64,000 nt of DNA from Mycolicibacterium madagascariense (lineage in GTDB: Bacteria > Actinomycetota > Actinomycetes > Mycobacteriales > Mycobacteriaceae), in NCBI RefSeq assembly GCF_010729665.1, contig NZ_AP022610.1, positions 4,340,001 through 4,404,000 on the forward strand, in the 5' to 3' direction. The position numbers and the translations under genes were made by a program. Under the pieces are notes generated by a model that was given only the letters and a program-made list of their open reading frames with translations, had not been told where the DNA came from and searched no databases. Shown piece after piece: positions 1 through 6,900 of this stretch (within the stretch, counting starts at the first letter, position 1; each line of letters begins with the position of its first letter).

Positions 1-92
1 AACACGCGCAGGAAGCGCGGCAGCCGGGGCCGGGCGGCGTGGCGCGACGTCGGGATGGCGTCGGTGGTGGCGTCGTCGGTCGGGGTGCTCAT
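1..92 (-). CDS. MmpL family transporter, N-terminal fragment cut by the window edge
   Basis: Only the first 30 codons are present and the frame is open to the left edge. The ATG at 92-90 overlaps the TGA of the upstream mmpS gene in an ATGA junction, the usual mmpS-mmpL coupling. The peptide begins MSTPTDD and ends PRLPRFLRV, a polar leader followed by the basic, proline-containing stretch found before the first membrane helix of MmpL proteins. MmpL proteins are RND-superfamily exporters of lipids, siderophores or drugs, and the MmpS partner is the accessory protein. The assignment rests on context and this short leader, so the subfamily cannot be judged, although an MmpL5-type partner is expected from the MmpS5-like neighbour. 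Confidence 0.75.
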   Translation of the reverse strand, partial: MSTPTDDATTDAIPTSRHAARPRLPRFLRV

Positions 93-514
93 GCCGCCTT
101 CACCAAACAATACGTCGCGGCATTCACGCCCTGCGCCGTCCTTTCGTCCTTGACCTGGTCGTCGACCGTCACGCGGCAGCCGATGGATTGGCCGTCGCCC
201 TGCACGACGAGGTTGGGCTGGACCGACGGGACCGTCGTCTCCAGTCGCAGCGTCCACGGCAGGCTCACGTCAGGAGCGCGCTGCGGTATCCCCGCGAGGT
301 CGGTGTAGTTGACGGTCGCGGTGTCGGCCGAGCCGAACACCTCGTACACCACGACCTTGGGATTGAACTTCTGCGCGGTGTCCGCGCCGACGGGTGTCAC
401 GACGGCCCCGTCGGACCCGAAGACCGATCGCAGGTGGGCGACGCTGAACCCGCCGATGGTGACGGCCACGACGATGAGCACGGGCAGCCACACCCGCTTG
501 ACGGCCGCGATCAC
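89..514 (-). CDS. mmpS5: MmpS5-like transport accessory protein
   Basis: A 141-residue protein with one N-terminal membrane helix (about residues 8-25) followed by an exported beta-rich MmpS domain. The sequence runs like MmpS5 as I know it: WxPxLI in the helix, then KVVVYEVFGS, LPWTLRLETTVPS, and a C-terminal DGQSIGCRVTVDD...TYCLVKAA with the two family cysteines. MmpS5 works with MmpL5 in export of siderophores and drugs. I chose the GTG at 514 because it gives the family length; an in-frame GTG at 610 would add 32 non-conserved residues. The gene is read away from a divergent TetR gene and is coupled by ATGA to mmpL. A promoter at 653-681 would leave a leader of about 130 bases. Confidence 0.85.
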   Translation of the reverse strand: MIAAVKRVWLPVLIVVAVTIGGFSVAHLRSVFGSDGAVVTPVGADTAQKFNPKVVVYEVFGSADTATVNYTDLAGIPQRAPDVSLPWTLRLETTVPSVQPNLVVQGDGQSIGCRVTVDDQVKDERTAQGVNAATYCLVKAA

Positions 515-652
515 CGCAGGCGCCCGGACGTCGAAAGAGTCTGCCGGAGAACGGGTTCGACGCGTTGGGCGCAGCGCGCAGGGGTGGCTTTCACGGTCGA
601 GCCTTTCCACGGGAACCCGGCGACCGGTCGAGGCCCGCCGATCTGGGTAGTC

Positions 653-681
653 AACCTAAGTGAATAAGTGGATAAGGTCAA
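653..681 (-). promoter_or_regulatory. Predicted sigma-A type promoter of mmpS5-mmpL
   Basis: On the minus strand TTGACC (681-676) and TAGGTT (658-653) are separated by exactly 17 bases, a good primary-sigma promoter. Its -35 box lies inside the 27-bp palindrome at 664-690, so binding there should block it. Confidence 0.6.
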
Positions 682-690
682 TCCGCTTAT
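664..690. promoter_or_regulatory. 27-bp inverted repeat, likely TetR operator
   Basis: ATAAGTGGAT (664-673) and ATCCGCTTAT (681-690) are inverted repeats matching at 9 of 10 positions around a 7-base centre. The palindrome sits between the divergent mmpS5 and TetR genes and overlaps the -35 region of both predicted promoters. This is the expected place for autoregulation plus repression of the exporter by the adjacent TetR protein; that link is an inference. Confidence 0.7.
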
Positions 691-703
691 GACCGCCGTC
701 ACT

Positions 704-709
704 TACACT
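704..709 (+). promoter_or_regulatory. -10 box of the TetR gene (leaderless start)
   Basis: TACACT ends 7 bases before the GTG start codon at 717, so transcription should begin at or next to the start codon and the mRNA would be leaderless. The -35 region would fall in the right arm of the 664-690 palindrome. Confidence 0.55.
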
Positions 710-716
710 GCGAAAC

Positions 717-1376
717 GTGACCGACGCCGACCGAGCCGAACGAGCGCTGCGCAGAGACGCTGCGCGCAATCGCGAGCGCGTGCTCACCGCGGCGCGCGAG
801 CTCTTCGCGGCCAAGGGCCTCGAGGCCACGCTCAACGACGTCGCCCATCACGCGAACGTGGGCGTCGGCACCGTGTACCGCCGGTTCGCCACCAAGGAGG
901 CACTGCTCGAGGCCATCTTCGAAGACGGTATCGAACAGATCGCCACCCTGGCCGAAACCGCTCTGCGACAAGAGGATTCGTGGAGTGGGTTCGTCTGGTT
1001 CGTCGAGCACGTCTGCGAACTGACCGCCACCGACCGCGGCCTGCGCGAGATGATGTATAGCAAGGCCTACGGCGGTTACCGCGTCGAATGCGCCCGCCTG
1101 CGGCTGGACCCGCTCGTCTCGACGCTCGTCGAACGGGCCCGGGAAGACGGCCACCTGCGGCCCGAGGTGGCACCCTCCGACATGCCGATCGTCGGCCTGC
1201 TGGCCGGCACCGTGGGCGAATGGGCCGGACACGTCGAGCCCGAACTGTGGCGGCGGTACGTCACCCTGCTGCTCGACGGGATGCGGTACCGCGAACGGCA
1301 GGACCGGCTGGCCGTCGATGCGTTGGCCGACGAGCAGATGGACGCGGCGATGCAGGGTTGGCACCCGGCGGGCTGA
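717..1376 (+). CDS. TetR/AcrR family regulator next to mmpS5-mmpL
   Basis: A 219-residue one-component repressor. Residues 38-60 form the TetR helix-turn-helix (LNDVAHHANVGVGTVYRRF), ending in the typical YRRF-x-TK-x-ALL. The rest is an all-helical ligand domain with no recognisable motif. The GTG at 717 is supported by a -10 box 7 bases upstream. It is divergent from mmpS5-mmpL, with a strong palindrome between them, so it probably represses the exporter and itself. In M. tuberculosis mmpS5-mmpL5 is controlled by the MarR-type Rv0678 (known), so a TetR protein in this position is a different arrangement. The effector is unknown. Confidence 0.85.
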   Translation: MTDADRAERALRRDAARNRERVLTAARELFAAKGLEATLNDVAHHANVGVGTVYRRFATKEALLEAIFEDGIEQIATLAETALRQEDSWSGFVWFVEHVCELTATDRGLREMMYSKAYGGYRVECARLRLDPLVSTLVERAREDGHLRPEVAPSDMPIVGLLAGTVGEWAGHVEPELWRRYVTLLLDGMRYRERQDRLAVDALADEQMDAAMQGWHPAG

Positions 1377-1408
1377 CTCCCCCTGCCCCCTGCCGCAACT
1401 TCCTCTGC

Positions 1409-1470
1409 GCGAGCAGACGCAAACCTGCGCGACACGCCGCTGAAAAGGGCATATTCGCGGCTGCTCGGCG
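1409..1470 (+). repeat. Palindromic intergenic repeat, copy 1
   Basis: A 62-bp element begins GCGAGCAGACGCAAA, has the core GCGCGACACGCCG and ends GCGGCTGCTCGGCG, so its ends are inverted repeats (CGAGCAG / CTGCTCG). A second copy in the opposite orientation lies at 39842-39904. The rest of 1377-1536 holds nothing coding that I can support. Confidence 0.65.
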
Positions 1471-1536
1471 TCGGAGGCCGGGCACGGCACCAAAGCCGCG
1501 CCAAAGCCACGCCAGGCCGCGCCAAAGCCCACCCGG

Positions 1537-1565
1537 TTGACATACCCACCCCGTTGTCGTATCCA
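1537..1565 (+). promoter_or_regulatory. cyp130: Predicted promoter of cyp130
   Basis: TTGACA (1537-1542), a 17-base spacer and TATCCA (1560-1565) precede the ATG at 1572 by 6 bases. The perfect -35 and the short distance predict a primary-sigma promoter giving a leaderless mRNA. Confidence 0.65.
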
Positions 1566-1593
1566 TGAGACATGACAGCGACGATGTCTCATG
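1564..1593. promoter_or_regulatory. Perfect inverted repeat over the cyp130 start, likely TetR operator
   Basis: CATGAGACAT (1564-1573) and ATGTCTCATG (1584-1593) are perfect 10-bp inverted repeats with a 10-base centre. The palindrome covers the end of the -10 box, the transcription start and the first seven codons of cyp130. The likely ligand is the TetR protein encoded immediately after cyp130 (2807-3364). Confidence 0.7.
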
Positions 1594-2807
1594 ACTCGGC
1601 AGCCCGCTTCACCCTCGCGACCGCACAGACCTGGGTCGACCCCTGGCCGATGTACCGGGCTCTGCGCGACCACGACCCCGTCCACCACGTCATCCCGGCG
1701 AATCCCGAGCACGACTACTACGTGCTGTCCCGACATGCGGACGTCTTCGCCGCGGCCCGCGACCACGAGACGTACTCCTCGGCGCAGGGCCTGACGGTCA
1801 ACTACGGCGAGCTGGATCTCATCGGCATGGCCGACAACCCGCCGATGGTCATGCAGGACCCGCCGGTGCACACCGAGTTCCGCAAGCTGGTGTCGCGCGG
1901 GTTCACCCCGCGCCAGGTCGAGTCGGTCGAGCCGAAGGTGCGCGAGTTCGTCGTCGAACGGATCGAGCGCCTGCGCGCCAACGGCGGCGGCGACATCGTG
2001 GCCGAACTGTTCAAACCGCTACCGTCGATGGTCGTCGCGCACTACCTCGGGGTGCCCGAGAGCGACCGCGACCAATTCGACGGCTGGACCGAGGCCATCG
2101 TCGCCGCGAACACCGCCGAGGGCGGGCTCGCCGGCGCGCTCGACACCCTCGGCGACGCCCTGGGCGAGATGATGGCGTACTTCACCGCCCTCATCGAACG
2201 CCGCCGCGCCGAGCCGGGTGACGACACCGTCTCGCACCTGGTGGCCGCGGGAATGGGGGCCGACGGTGACGTCGCCGGCGTGCTGTCGATCCTGGCGTTC
2301 ACCTTCACGATGGTCACCGGCGGCAACGACACGACCACCGGAATGCTCGGGGGCACAGTGCAACTCCTGCACCGCTACCCGCAGCAGCGGCAGCTGCTGA
2401 CCACAAACCCCGACCTCATCGCCGACTCCGTCGACGAGTTCCTCCGCCTCACGTCCCCGGTGCAGATGCTGGGCCGCACCGTCACCCGCGACGTGACGAT
2501 CGGCGACGTGACGATCCCCCAGGGCCGCCGCGTCATGCTGCTGTACGGTTCGGCCAATCGCGACGAACGTCAATACGGTTCCGACGCGGGCGAATTGGAC
2601 GTCACCCGCAGGCCGAGGAACATCCTGACGTTCAGCCACGGCGCCCACCACTGCCTCGGCGCGGCGGCCGCCAGGATGCAATCGCGCGTCGCACTGACCG
2701 AGCTGCTGGCCCGGATCCCAGAGTTCGAGGTCGACGAGGACGGAATCGTCTGGGCCGACGGCAGTTACGTGCGCCGTCCGCTGTCGGTGCCGTTCACGCC
2801 CGCCTAG
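1572..2807 (+). CDS. cyp130: Cytochrome P450 CYP130
   Basis: A 411-residue class I bacterial P450. The heme-binding loop is FSHGAHHCLG with the thiolate ligand Cys361, the I-helix oxygen motif is TGGNDTT, and the K-helix ExxR is EFLR. The sequence closely follows M. tuberculosis CYP130 (Rv1256c) as I remember it, for example the stretches LTVNYGEL, FRKLVSRGFTPRQVE and LPSMVVAHYLGVPE. The physiological substrate is not established; the M. tuberculosis enzyme is known for binding azoles and for N-demethylation in vitro. Start at ATG 1572 is set by a promoter 6 bases upstream. The TAG stop overlaps the GTG of the following TetR gene by one base, so the two form an operon, probably autoregulated through the palindrome at 1564-1593. 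Confidence 0.92.
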   Translation: MTATMSHDSAARFTLATAQTWVDPWPMYRALRDHDPVHHVIPANPEHDYYVLSRHADVFAAARDHETYSSAQGLTVNYGELDLIGMADNPPMVMQDPPVHTEFRKLVSRGFTPRQVESVEPKVREFVVERIERLRANGGGDIVAELFKPLPSMVVAHYLGVPESDRDQFDGWTEAIVAANTAEGGLAGALDTLGDALGEMMAYFTALIERRRAEPGDDTVSHLVAAGMGADGDVAGVLSILAFTFTMVTGGNDTTTGMLGGTVQLLHRYPQQRQLLTTNPDLIADSVDEFLRLTSPVQMLGRTVTRDVTIGDVTIPQGRRVMLLYGSANRDERQYGSDAGELDVTRRPRNILTFSHGAHHCLGAAAARMQSRVALTELLARIPEFEVDEDGIVWADGSYVRRPLSVPFTPA

Positions 2808-3364
2808 TGGCCGGCGACTGGCTGTCCGAGCGCCGCACCGAGGCAGCCGCCGATCGCATCCTCGACGCCGCCGAGGAGCTGTTCACTCGCCGCGACGCCG
2901 CCACGGTGGGCATGAACGAGATCGCCAGGGTGGCGGGGTGTTCCCGCGCGACGCTCTACCGGTACTACGAGAACCGGGACGTGCTGTACACCGCCTACGT
3001 GCATCGCGAGGCCTTCCGGGTGTTCGGCGGGCTGGGCGAGGCGCTCGCCGGCATCGACGATCCGGGCGAGCGGTTGCTCGAGGGCATCCTGACCGCGTTG
3101 CGCCGGGTTCGCGAAAGTCCGCCGCTGGCATCGTGGTTCGCCCCCCAACGCCGGCCGATCGGTGGCGAGCTGGCGCAGCGCTCCGACGTCGTGACGGGGC
3201 TGACGGAGGCCTTCCTGCGGTCCCTCGGCATCCCCGATGCGCCCCGTCGGGCCCGCTGGCTGGTGCGCGTCATGATCTCGCTGCTGACCTTCCCCGGCGA
3301 CGACGACGCCGACGAGCGGGCGATGCTGGAGGACTTCGTCCTCCCGATGGTGCGGTCGGCCTAG
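2807..3364 (+). CDS. TetR/AcrR family regulator co-transcribed with cyp130
   Basis: A 185-residue TetR protein with the helix-turn-helix at residues 34-58 (VGMNEIARVAGCSRATLYRYY). The GTG at 2807 shares its first base with the cyp130 stop codon, so it is translationally coupled. It corresponds by position to Rv1255c. The perfect palindrome at the cyp130 start is the natural candidate operator, giving a self-limiting P450-repressor operon. The ligand domain offers no clue to the inducer. It converges on the acyltransferase gene across a 65-bp gap in which I see no strong hairpin. Confidence 0.85.
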   Translation: MAGDWLSERRTEAAADRILDAAEELFTRRDAATVGMNEIARVAGCSRATLYRYYENRDVLYTAYVHREAFRVFGGLGEALAGIDDPGERLLEGILTALRRVRESPPLASWFAPQRRPIGGELAQRSDVVTGLTEAFLRSLGIPDAPRRARWLVRVMISLLTFPGDDDADERAMLEDFVLPMVRSA

Positions 3365-3429
3365 CGTCGAGCGTGCCGGTTGTCGTCGAGATGGGACGGC
3401 GGCGTCGACGACGCGCCGCACGGTCGGCG

Positions 3430-4560
3430 CTATCGCACCGAGGCGGTGGGCGGTACCCGGGTGACCCGGTGCAGCCCCCACGCCACCGGCACCGTGACCA
3501 CCAGCGTCACCACGAACAGCGCGAGCATCGAACCGGTGTAGACCGGTGCGCGCAGGATCTCCACCATCACCAATTCCATGGTGATGAGGTGGACGAGGAA
3601 GATCTCATAGGAGATCTCGCCGAGGAACACCATGGGCCTGCTCGCCATCGCCCTGGCGTACCAGCTGCGCGCGCCGTCGCCGCCGGGCAGTGCCAGCGGG
3701 GCGACGAGCAGTGTCGAGATGACCGCGTAGAACACGCATTTCGCCAATCCCTCCCGCAGTTCGGCGGGCGAGGTCGTCGGTGCGCCGGCGATCGGGGTCG
3801 ACACGATGAAGTAGCAGGCGAGCGCCAGCGGAATGCACACCAGGCCGTACGCGCGGACCCCCAGCGGCCGCAGCGTCGCCAACAGCATGCCGCCGAGGAA
3901 CCACATCAGGTACGTCGGCAACCACAGCGGTGCCCCGTCGGGCAGGACGTGCGTGGTGTGCACGAGGACCAACCACGCGGGCGACACCAGCGCGAGCACC
4001 GCGAGTCCGAGAACCAGCCGCGCGGGCCGCCACCGTCGCCGGCACAGCACCACCAGCAGCAGCCAGGCCAGCACCGGCAGCGCGACGTAGAACGCGACTT
4101 CGACTGCCAGACTCCACATTTGGGTCAGACCCTGGTGCAGGTAGGAGAACAGGTAGTCGTCGGTGTAGATCTGCGTCAGCGTGAGGTTGCGGACCAGGCC
4201 AATCCACGTGTGGCCGGGGTTGGGGCCCGCCGTGCGAAAGTGGTAGAGCAGATACGCCGCCAGCACCGTGACGACGTAGGCGGGCATGATGCGGCGCACC
4301 CGGTGCCGCGCGTAGCGACGCACCGAGGGTGGGGCCTGCTCCGAGACCGCCGACCGCACCCACGGCGAGAACAGCAGGAAACCCGACAGGACGAAGAAGA
4401 TCGGCACGCCAATCTCCATGCGCGAGTACATCAATCCGAGGTACCCGTGCGTGTAGTTGCCCGTGGTGTACGCGGCGTGCGTGAGCATCACCAGCATCGC
4501 CGCGACCGCGCGGATGCCCGTCAGTGAGTCGATGCGCCCAGACGAGTCAGTCGACGTCAC
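3430..4560 (-). CDS. Acyltransferase 3 family membrane protein
   Basis: A 376-residue integral membrane protein with about ten hydrophobic helices. The N-terminal motif RIDSLTGIRAVAAMLVMLTHA and the downstream GVPIFFVLSGFLLF are hallmarks of the acyltransferase 3 family (O-acetyl or acyl transfer to sugars, lipids or peptidoglycan outside the membrane). The GTG at 4560 overlaps the TGA of the helicase gene upstream (GTGA), so it is the second gene of that operon, as Rv1254 is beside deaD in M. tuberculosis as I recall. The acceptor is unknown; a cell-envelope glycan or glycolipid is the usual expectation. Confidence 0.85.
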   Translation of the reverse strand: MTSTDSSGRIDSLTGIRAVAAMLVMLTHAAYTTGNYTHGYLGLMYSRMEIGVPIFFVLSGFLLFSPWVRSAVSEQAPPSVRRYARHRVRRIMPAYVVTVLAAYLLYHFRTAGPNPGHTWIGLVRNLTLTQIYTDDYLFSYLHQGLTQMWSLAVEVAFYVALPVLAWLLLVVLCRRRWRPARLVLGLAVLALVSPAWLVLVHTTHVLPDGAPLWLPTYLMWFLGGMLLATLRPLGVRAYGLVCIPLALACYFIVSTPIAGAPTTSPAELREGLAKCVFYAVISTLLVAPLALPGGDGARSWYARAMASRPMVFLGEISYEIFLVHLITMELVMVEILRAPVYTGSMLALFVVTLVVTVPVAWGLHRVTRVPPTASVR

Positions 4561-6239
4561 TTCGGCTTGTGATGGTGACTCGGTCCACGATCCTGCTTGA
4601 GGTCGATCAGCACGCCCGAGATGCGGGTGTGCTCGAGTTTCTTCAGGGTCTCCCTGGACATCTTCGCCGGCAGTTCGACGAGCGAGTGGTCCATCTTGAT
4701 GGTGATGTGCCCGAAGTCGCTGCGGTGCAACCCACCTTCGTTGGCGATCGCGCCCACGATGGAACCCGGACCGACCTTGTGGCGCTTGCCGACGGCGATG
4801 CGGTAGGTCGCCAGATCGGTGCGGTTGCGGTCGCGCTGCCGGCGCGGCGGGCCGTCCCCGCCCGCGTCGCGATCGGGACGCTCCCGGCGCTTCTCCGGCG
4901 GCGGTTCGGTCATCAGGAACTCGCCACCGCCGCGGCTCTGCACGGCCAGCGCCGCGGCGATCTCCGCCGTGGGCACGTTGAAGTCGCGCTCGTAACCCTC
5001 GATCAACCTGCGGAACAACTCGATTCCGGGCGCGTTGAGCGCCTCGGTGATCGACTCCCTGAACTTCTCCACGCGCTTGTCGTTGACGTCGTCGACCGAC
5101 GGCAACTGCGCCTCGACGAGCTTCTGCCGCGACACCCGTTCGATCGAGTTCAGCAGGTGCTTCTCGCGCGGGGTGACGAACAGCACCGCGGCGCCGGAGC
5201 GCCCGGCCCGTCCGGTGCGGCCGATGCGGTGCACGTAGGACTCGGGGTCGTGCGGGATGTCGTAGTTCAGCACGTGCGAGATGCGGTCGACGTCGAGCCC
5301 GCGCGCCGCCACGTCGGTGGCGATCAGGATGTCGATCGTCCCGTCCTTGAGCTGGGAGATGGTGCGTTCGCGGACGGCCTGGGCGATGTCGCCGTTGATC
5401 GCCGCGGCCGAGAAGCCGCGCGCGCGAAGCTTTTCCGCGACCTCCTCGGTGGCCTGCTTGGTGCGGACGAACACGATCATCGCCTCGAACGGCTCGACCT
5501 CGAGCAGCCGGGTCAGGGCGTCCATCTTGCGGGGCCCGGCGACCTGGATGTAGCGCTGCGAGATGTTCTCGGCCGTCGCGGTCTTCGACTTCACCGTCAC
5601 CTGGACGGGGTCGTGCAGGTACTTCGAGGTGATCTTGCGGATGGCGGGCGGCATGGTGGCCGAGAACAGCGCCACCTGCTTGTACTCGGGCGTCTCGGAC
5701 AGGATGCGTTCGACGTCTTCGGCGAAGCCCATCTGCAGCATCTCGTCGGCCTCGTCGAGCACCATGTAGTCCAGGTGCGAGACGTCGAGGCTCCCCTTCT
5801 CCAGGTGGTCGATCACTCGGCCGGGCGTGCCGACCACGACCTGCGCGCCGCGCTTGAGGCCGGCCAGCTGCGGGCCGTAGGAGGAGCCGCCGTAGACCGG
5901 CAGCACGTTCACCGACAGGTGGGCGCCGTAGCGCCCGAAGGCCTCGGCGACCTGGAGGGCCAGTTCGCGGGTCGGCGCCAGGACGAGGGCCTGCGTGGTG
6001 CGGCTCGAGGTGTCGATGCGCGACAGGATCGGGATGGCGAAGGCCGCGGTCTTGCCCGTTCCGGTCTGCGCGAGGCCGACCACGTCCGAGCCCGCCATCA
6101 TGGGCGGGATCGTGGCGGCCTGGATGGCGGACGGCGACTCGTAACCGACGTCGGCGAGGGCCTGCAGCACCGAGGGGTGAATCTGCAGGTCAGCAAAGGT
6201 CAGTTCCGCGCTCGTCGCGTCGGGTTCTTCAGACGTCAT
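4557..6239 (-). CDS. deaD: DEAD-box ATP-dependent RNA helicase DeaD/CsdA
   Basis: A 560-residue RNA helicase. Visible motifs are AQTGTGKT (57-64, Walker A), PTREL (89-93), TPGR (138-141), DEAD (162-165), SAT (193-195) and HRIGRTGRAGR in the second RecA domain. An arginine-rich linker near residues 435-460 leads to a C-terminal DbpA-type RNA-binding domain (TYRIAVGKRHKVGPGSIVGAI). Such proteins act in ribosome assembly, cold adaptation and mRNA decay. A -10-like TAGACT (6254-6249) lies 9 bases before the ATG. It is the first gene of a two-gene operon with the acyltransferase and is divergent from lprE. Confidence 0.95.
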   Translation of the reverse strand: MTSEEPDATSAELTFADLQIHPSVLQALADVGYESPSAIQAATIPPMMAGSDVVGLAQTGTGKTAAFAIPILSRIDTSSRTTQALVLAPTRELALQVAEAFGRYGAHLSVNVLPVYGGSSYGPQLAGLKRGAQVVVGTPGRVIDHLEKGSLDVSHLDYMVLDEADEMLQMGFAEDVERILSETPEYKQVALFSATMPPAIRKITSKYLHDPVQVTVKSKTATAENISQRYIQVAGPRKMDALTRLLEVEPFEAMIVFVRTKQATEEVAEKLRARGFSAAAINGDIAQAVRERTISQLKDGTIDILIATDVAARGLDVDRISHVLNYDIPHDPESYVHRIGRTGRAGRSGAAVLFVTPREKHLLNSIERVSRQKLVEAQLPSVDDVNDKRVEKFRESITEALNAPGIELFRRLIEGYERDFNVPTAEIAAALAVQSRGGGEFLMTEPPPEKRRERPDRDAGGDGPPRRQRDRNRTDLATYRIAVGKRHKVGPGSIVGAIANEGGLHRSDFGHITIKMDHSLVELPAKMSRETLKKLEHTRISGVLIDLKQDRGPSHHHKPK

Positions 6240-6309
6240 CGAGGTTGCAGTCTACGGGTAGCGCCAGCTCGCGCGGCCACCACGAGCCGGAGCGGTACGG
6301 TGGCCCCTC

Positions 6310-6864
6310 GTGAGGTGCCTCTCGTGGTTCGCGGTGCTGACCGTCGCGGCGGCGCTCGCCGGCTGCGGGGCGAGCGACTCGACGGTGTCCAAGACCCCGA
6401 CACCCACCGTCGCGCCGGTGCAGAGCAGCCCACCCGCGCCCGCTCCCACGGTGGCCGCCGGCCCGGTGCCGACGTCTGCGACCGCCGACCCGTGCGCGGT
6501 CGATCTCGCAGCGCCGGAGATCGCCAAGGCCGTCTCGGAGTTGCCCCGCGATCCGCGCAGCGGCCAGCCCTGGAGTTCGGAGCCGATCGCGGGCAACTTC
6601 AACGAGTGCGCGCCGCTGTCGGCCGTCGTCATCAAGGCCAACACCAATGCCGACAACCCCAACACCAGGGCCGTGCTGTTCCACCTCGGCAAGGTCATCC
6701 CGACCGGCGTCCCCGACACCTACGGCTTCAACGGGCTCGACGAGACCGCCACCACGGGTGACACCGTCGCGCTGATGTATCAGAACGCGCCCGGCGGACT
6801 GAAGAGCGTCGTCCGCCTGCACTGGAACGGCAACGGCGTGGAGCTCATCGGCAACACGCGCTAG
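6310..6864 (+). CDS. lprE: Lipoprotein LprE
   Basis: A 184-residue exported lipoprotein. The signal peptide ends in a lipobox LAGC with Cys19 as the lipidation site, followed by a Pro/Thr/Ala-rich tether to about residue 58 and a compact domain with Cys62 and a second Cys near residue 101 that could pair. It matches LprE (Rv1252c) in position and family (LppP/LprE). The GTG start follows TACGGT (6296-6301) by 8 bases, suggesting a leaderless or nearly leaderless mRNA. Biochemical function is unknown. Confidence 0.85.
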   Translation: MRCLSWFAVLTVAAALAGCGASDSTVSKTPTPTVAPVQSSPPAPAPTVAAGPVPTSATADPCAVDLAAPEIAKAVSELPRDPRSGQPWSSEPIAGNFNECAPLSAVVIKANTNADNPNTRAVLFHLGKVIPTGVPDTYGFNGLDETATTGDTVALMYQNAPGGLKSVVRLHWNGNGVELIGNTR

Positions 6865-6900
6865 ACGCCCGCTGTCGGGACCCTGTCCTACAGTGGCGAG

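Noticed and set aside
4524..6761. A 745-codon plus-strand frame opposite deaD
   Set aside because: It crosses deaD and lprE and encodes an Arg/Gly/Val-rich peptide without motifs.
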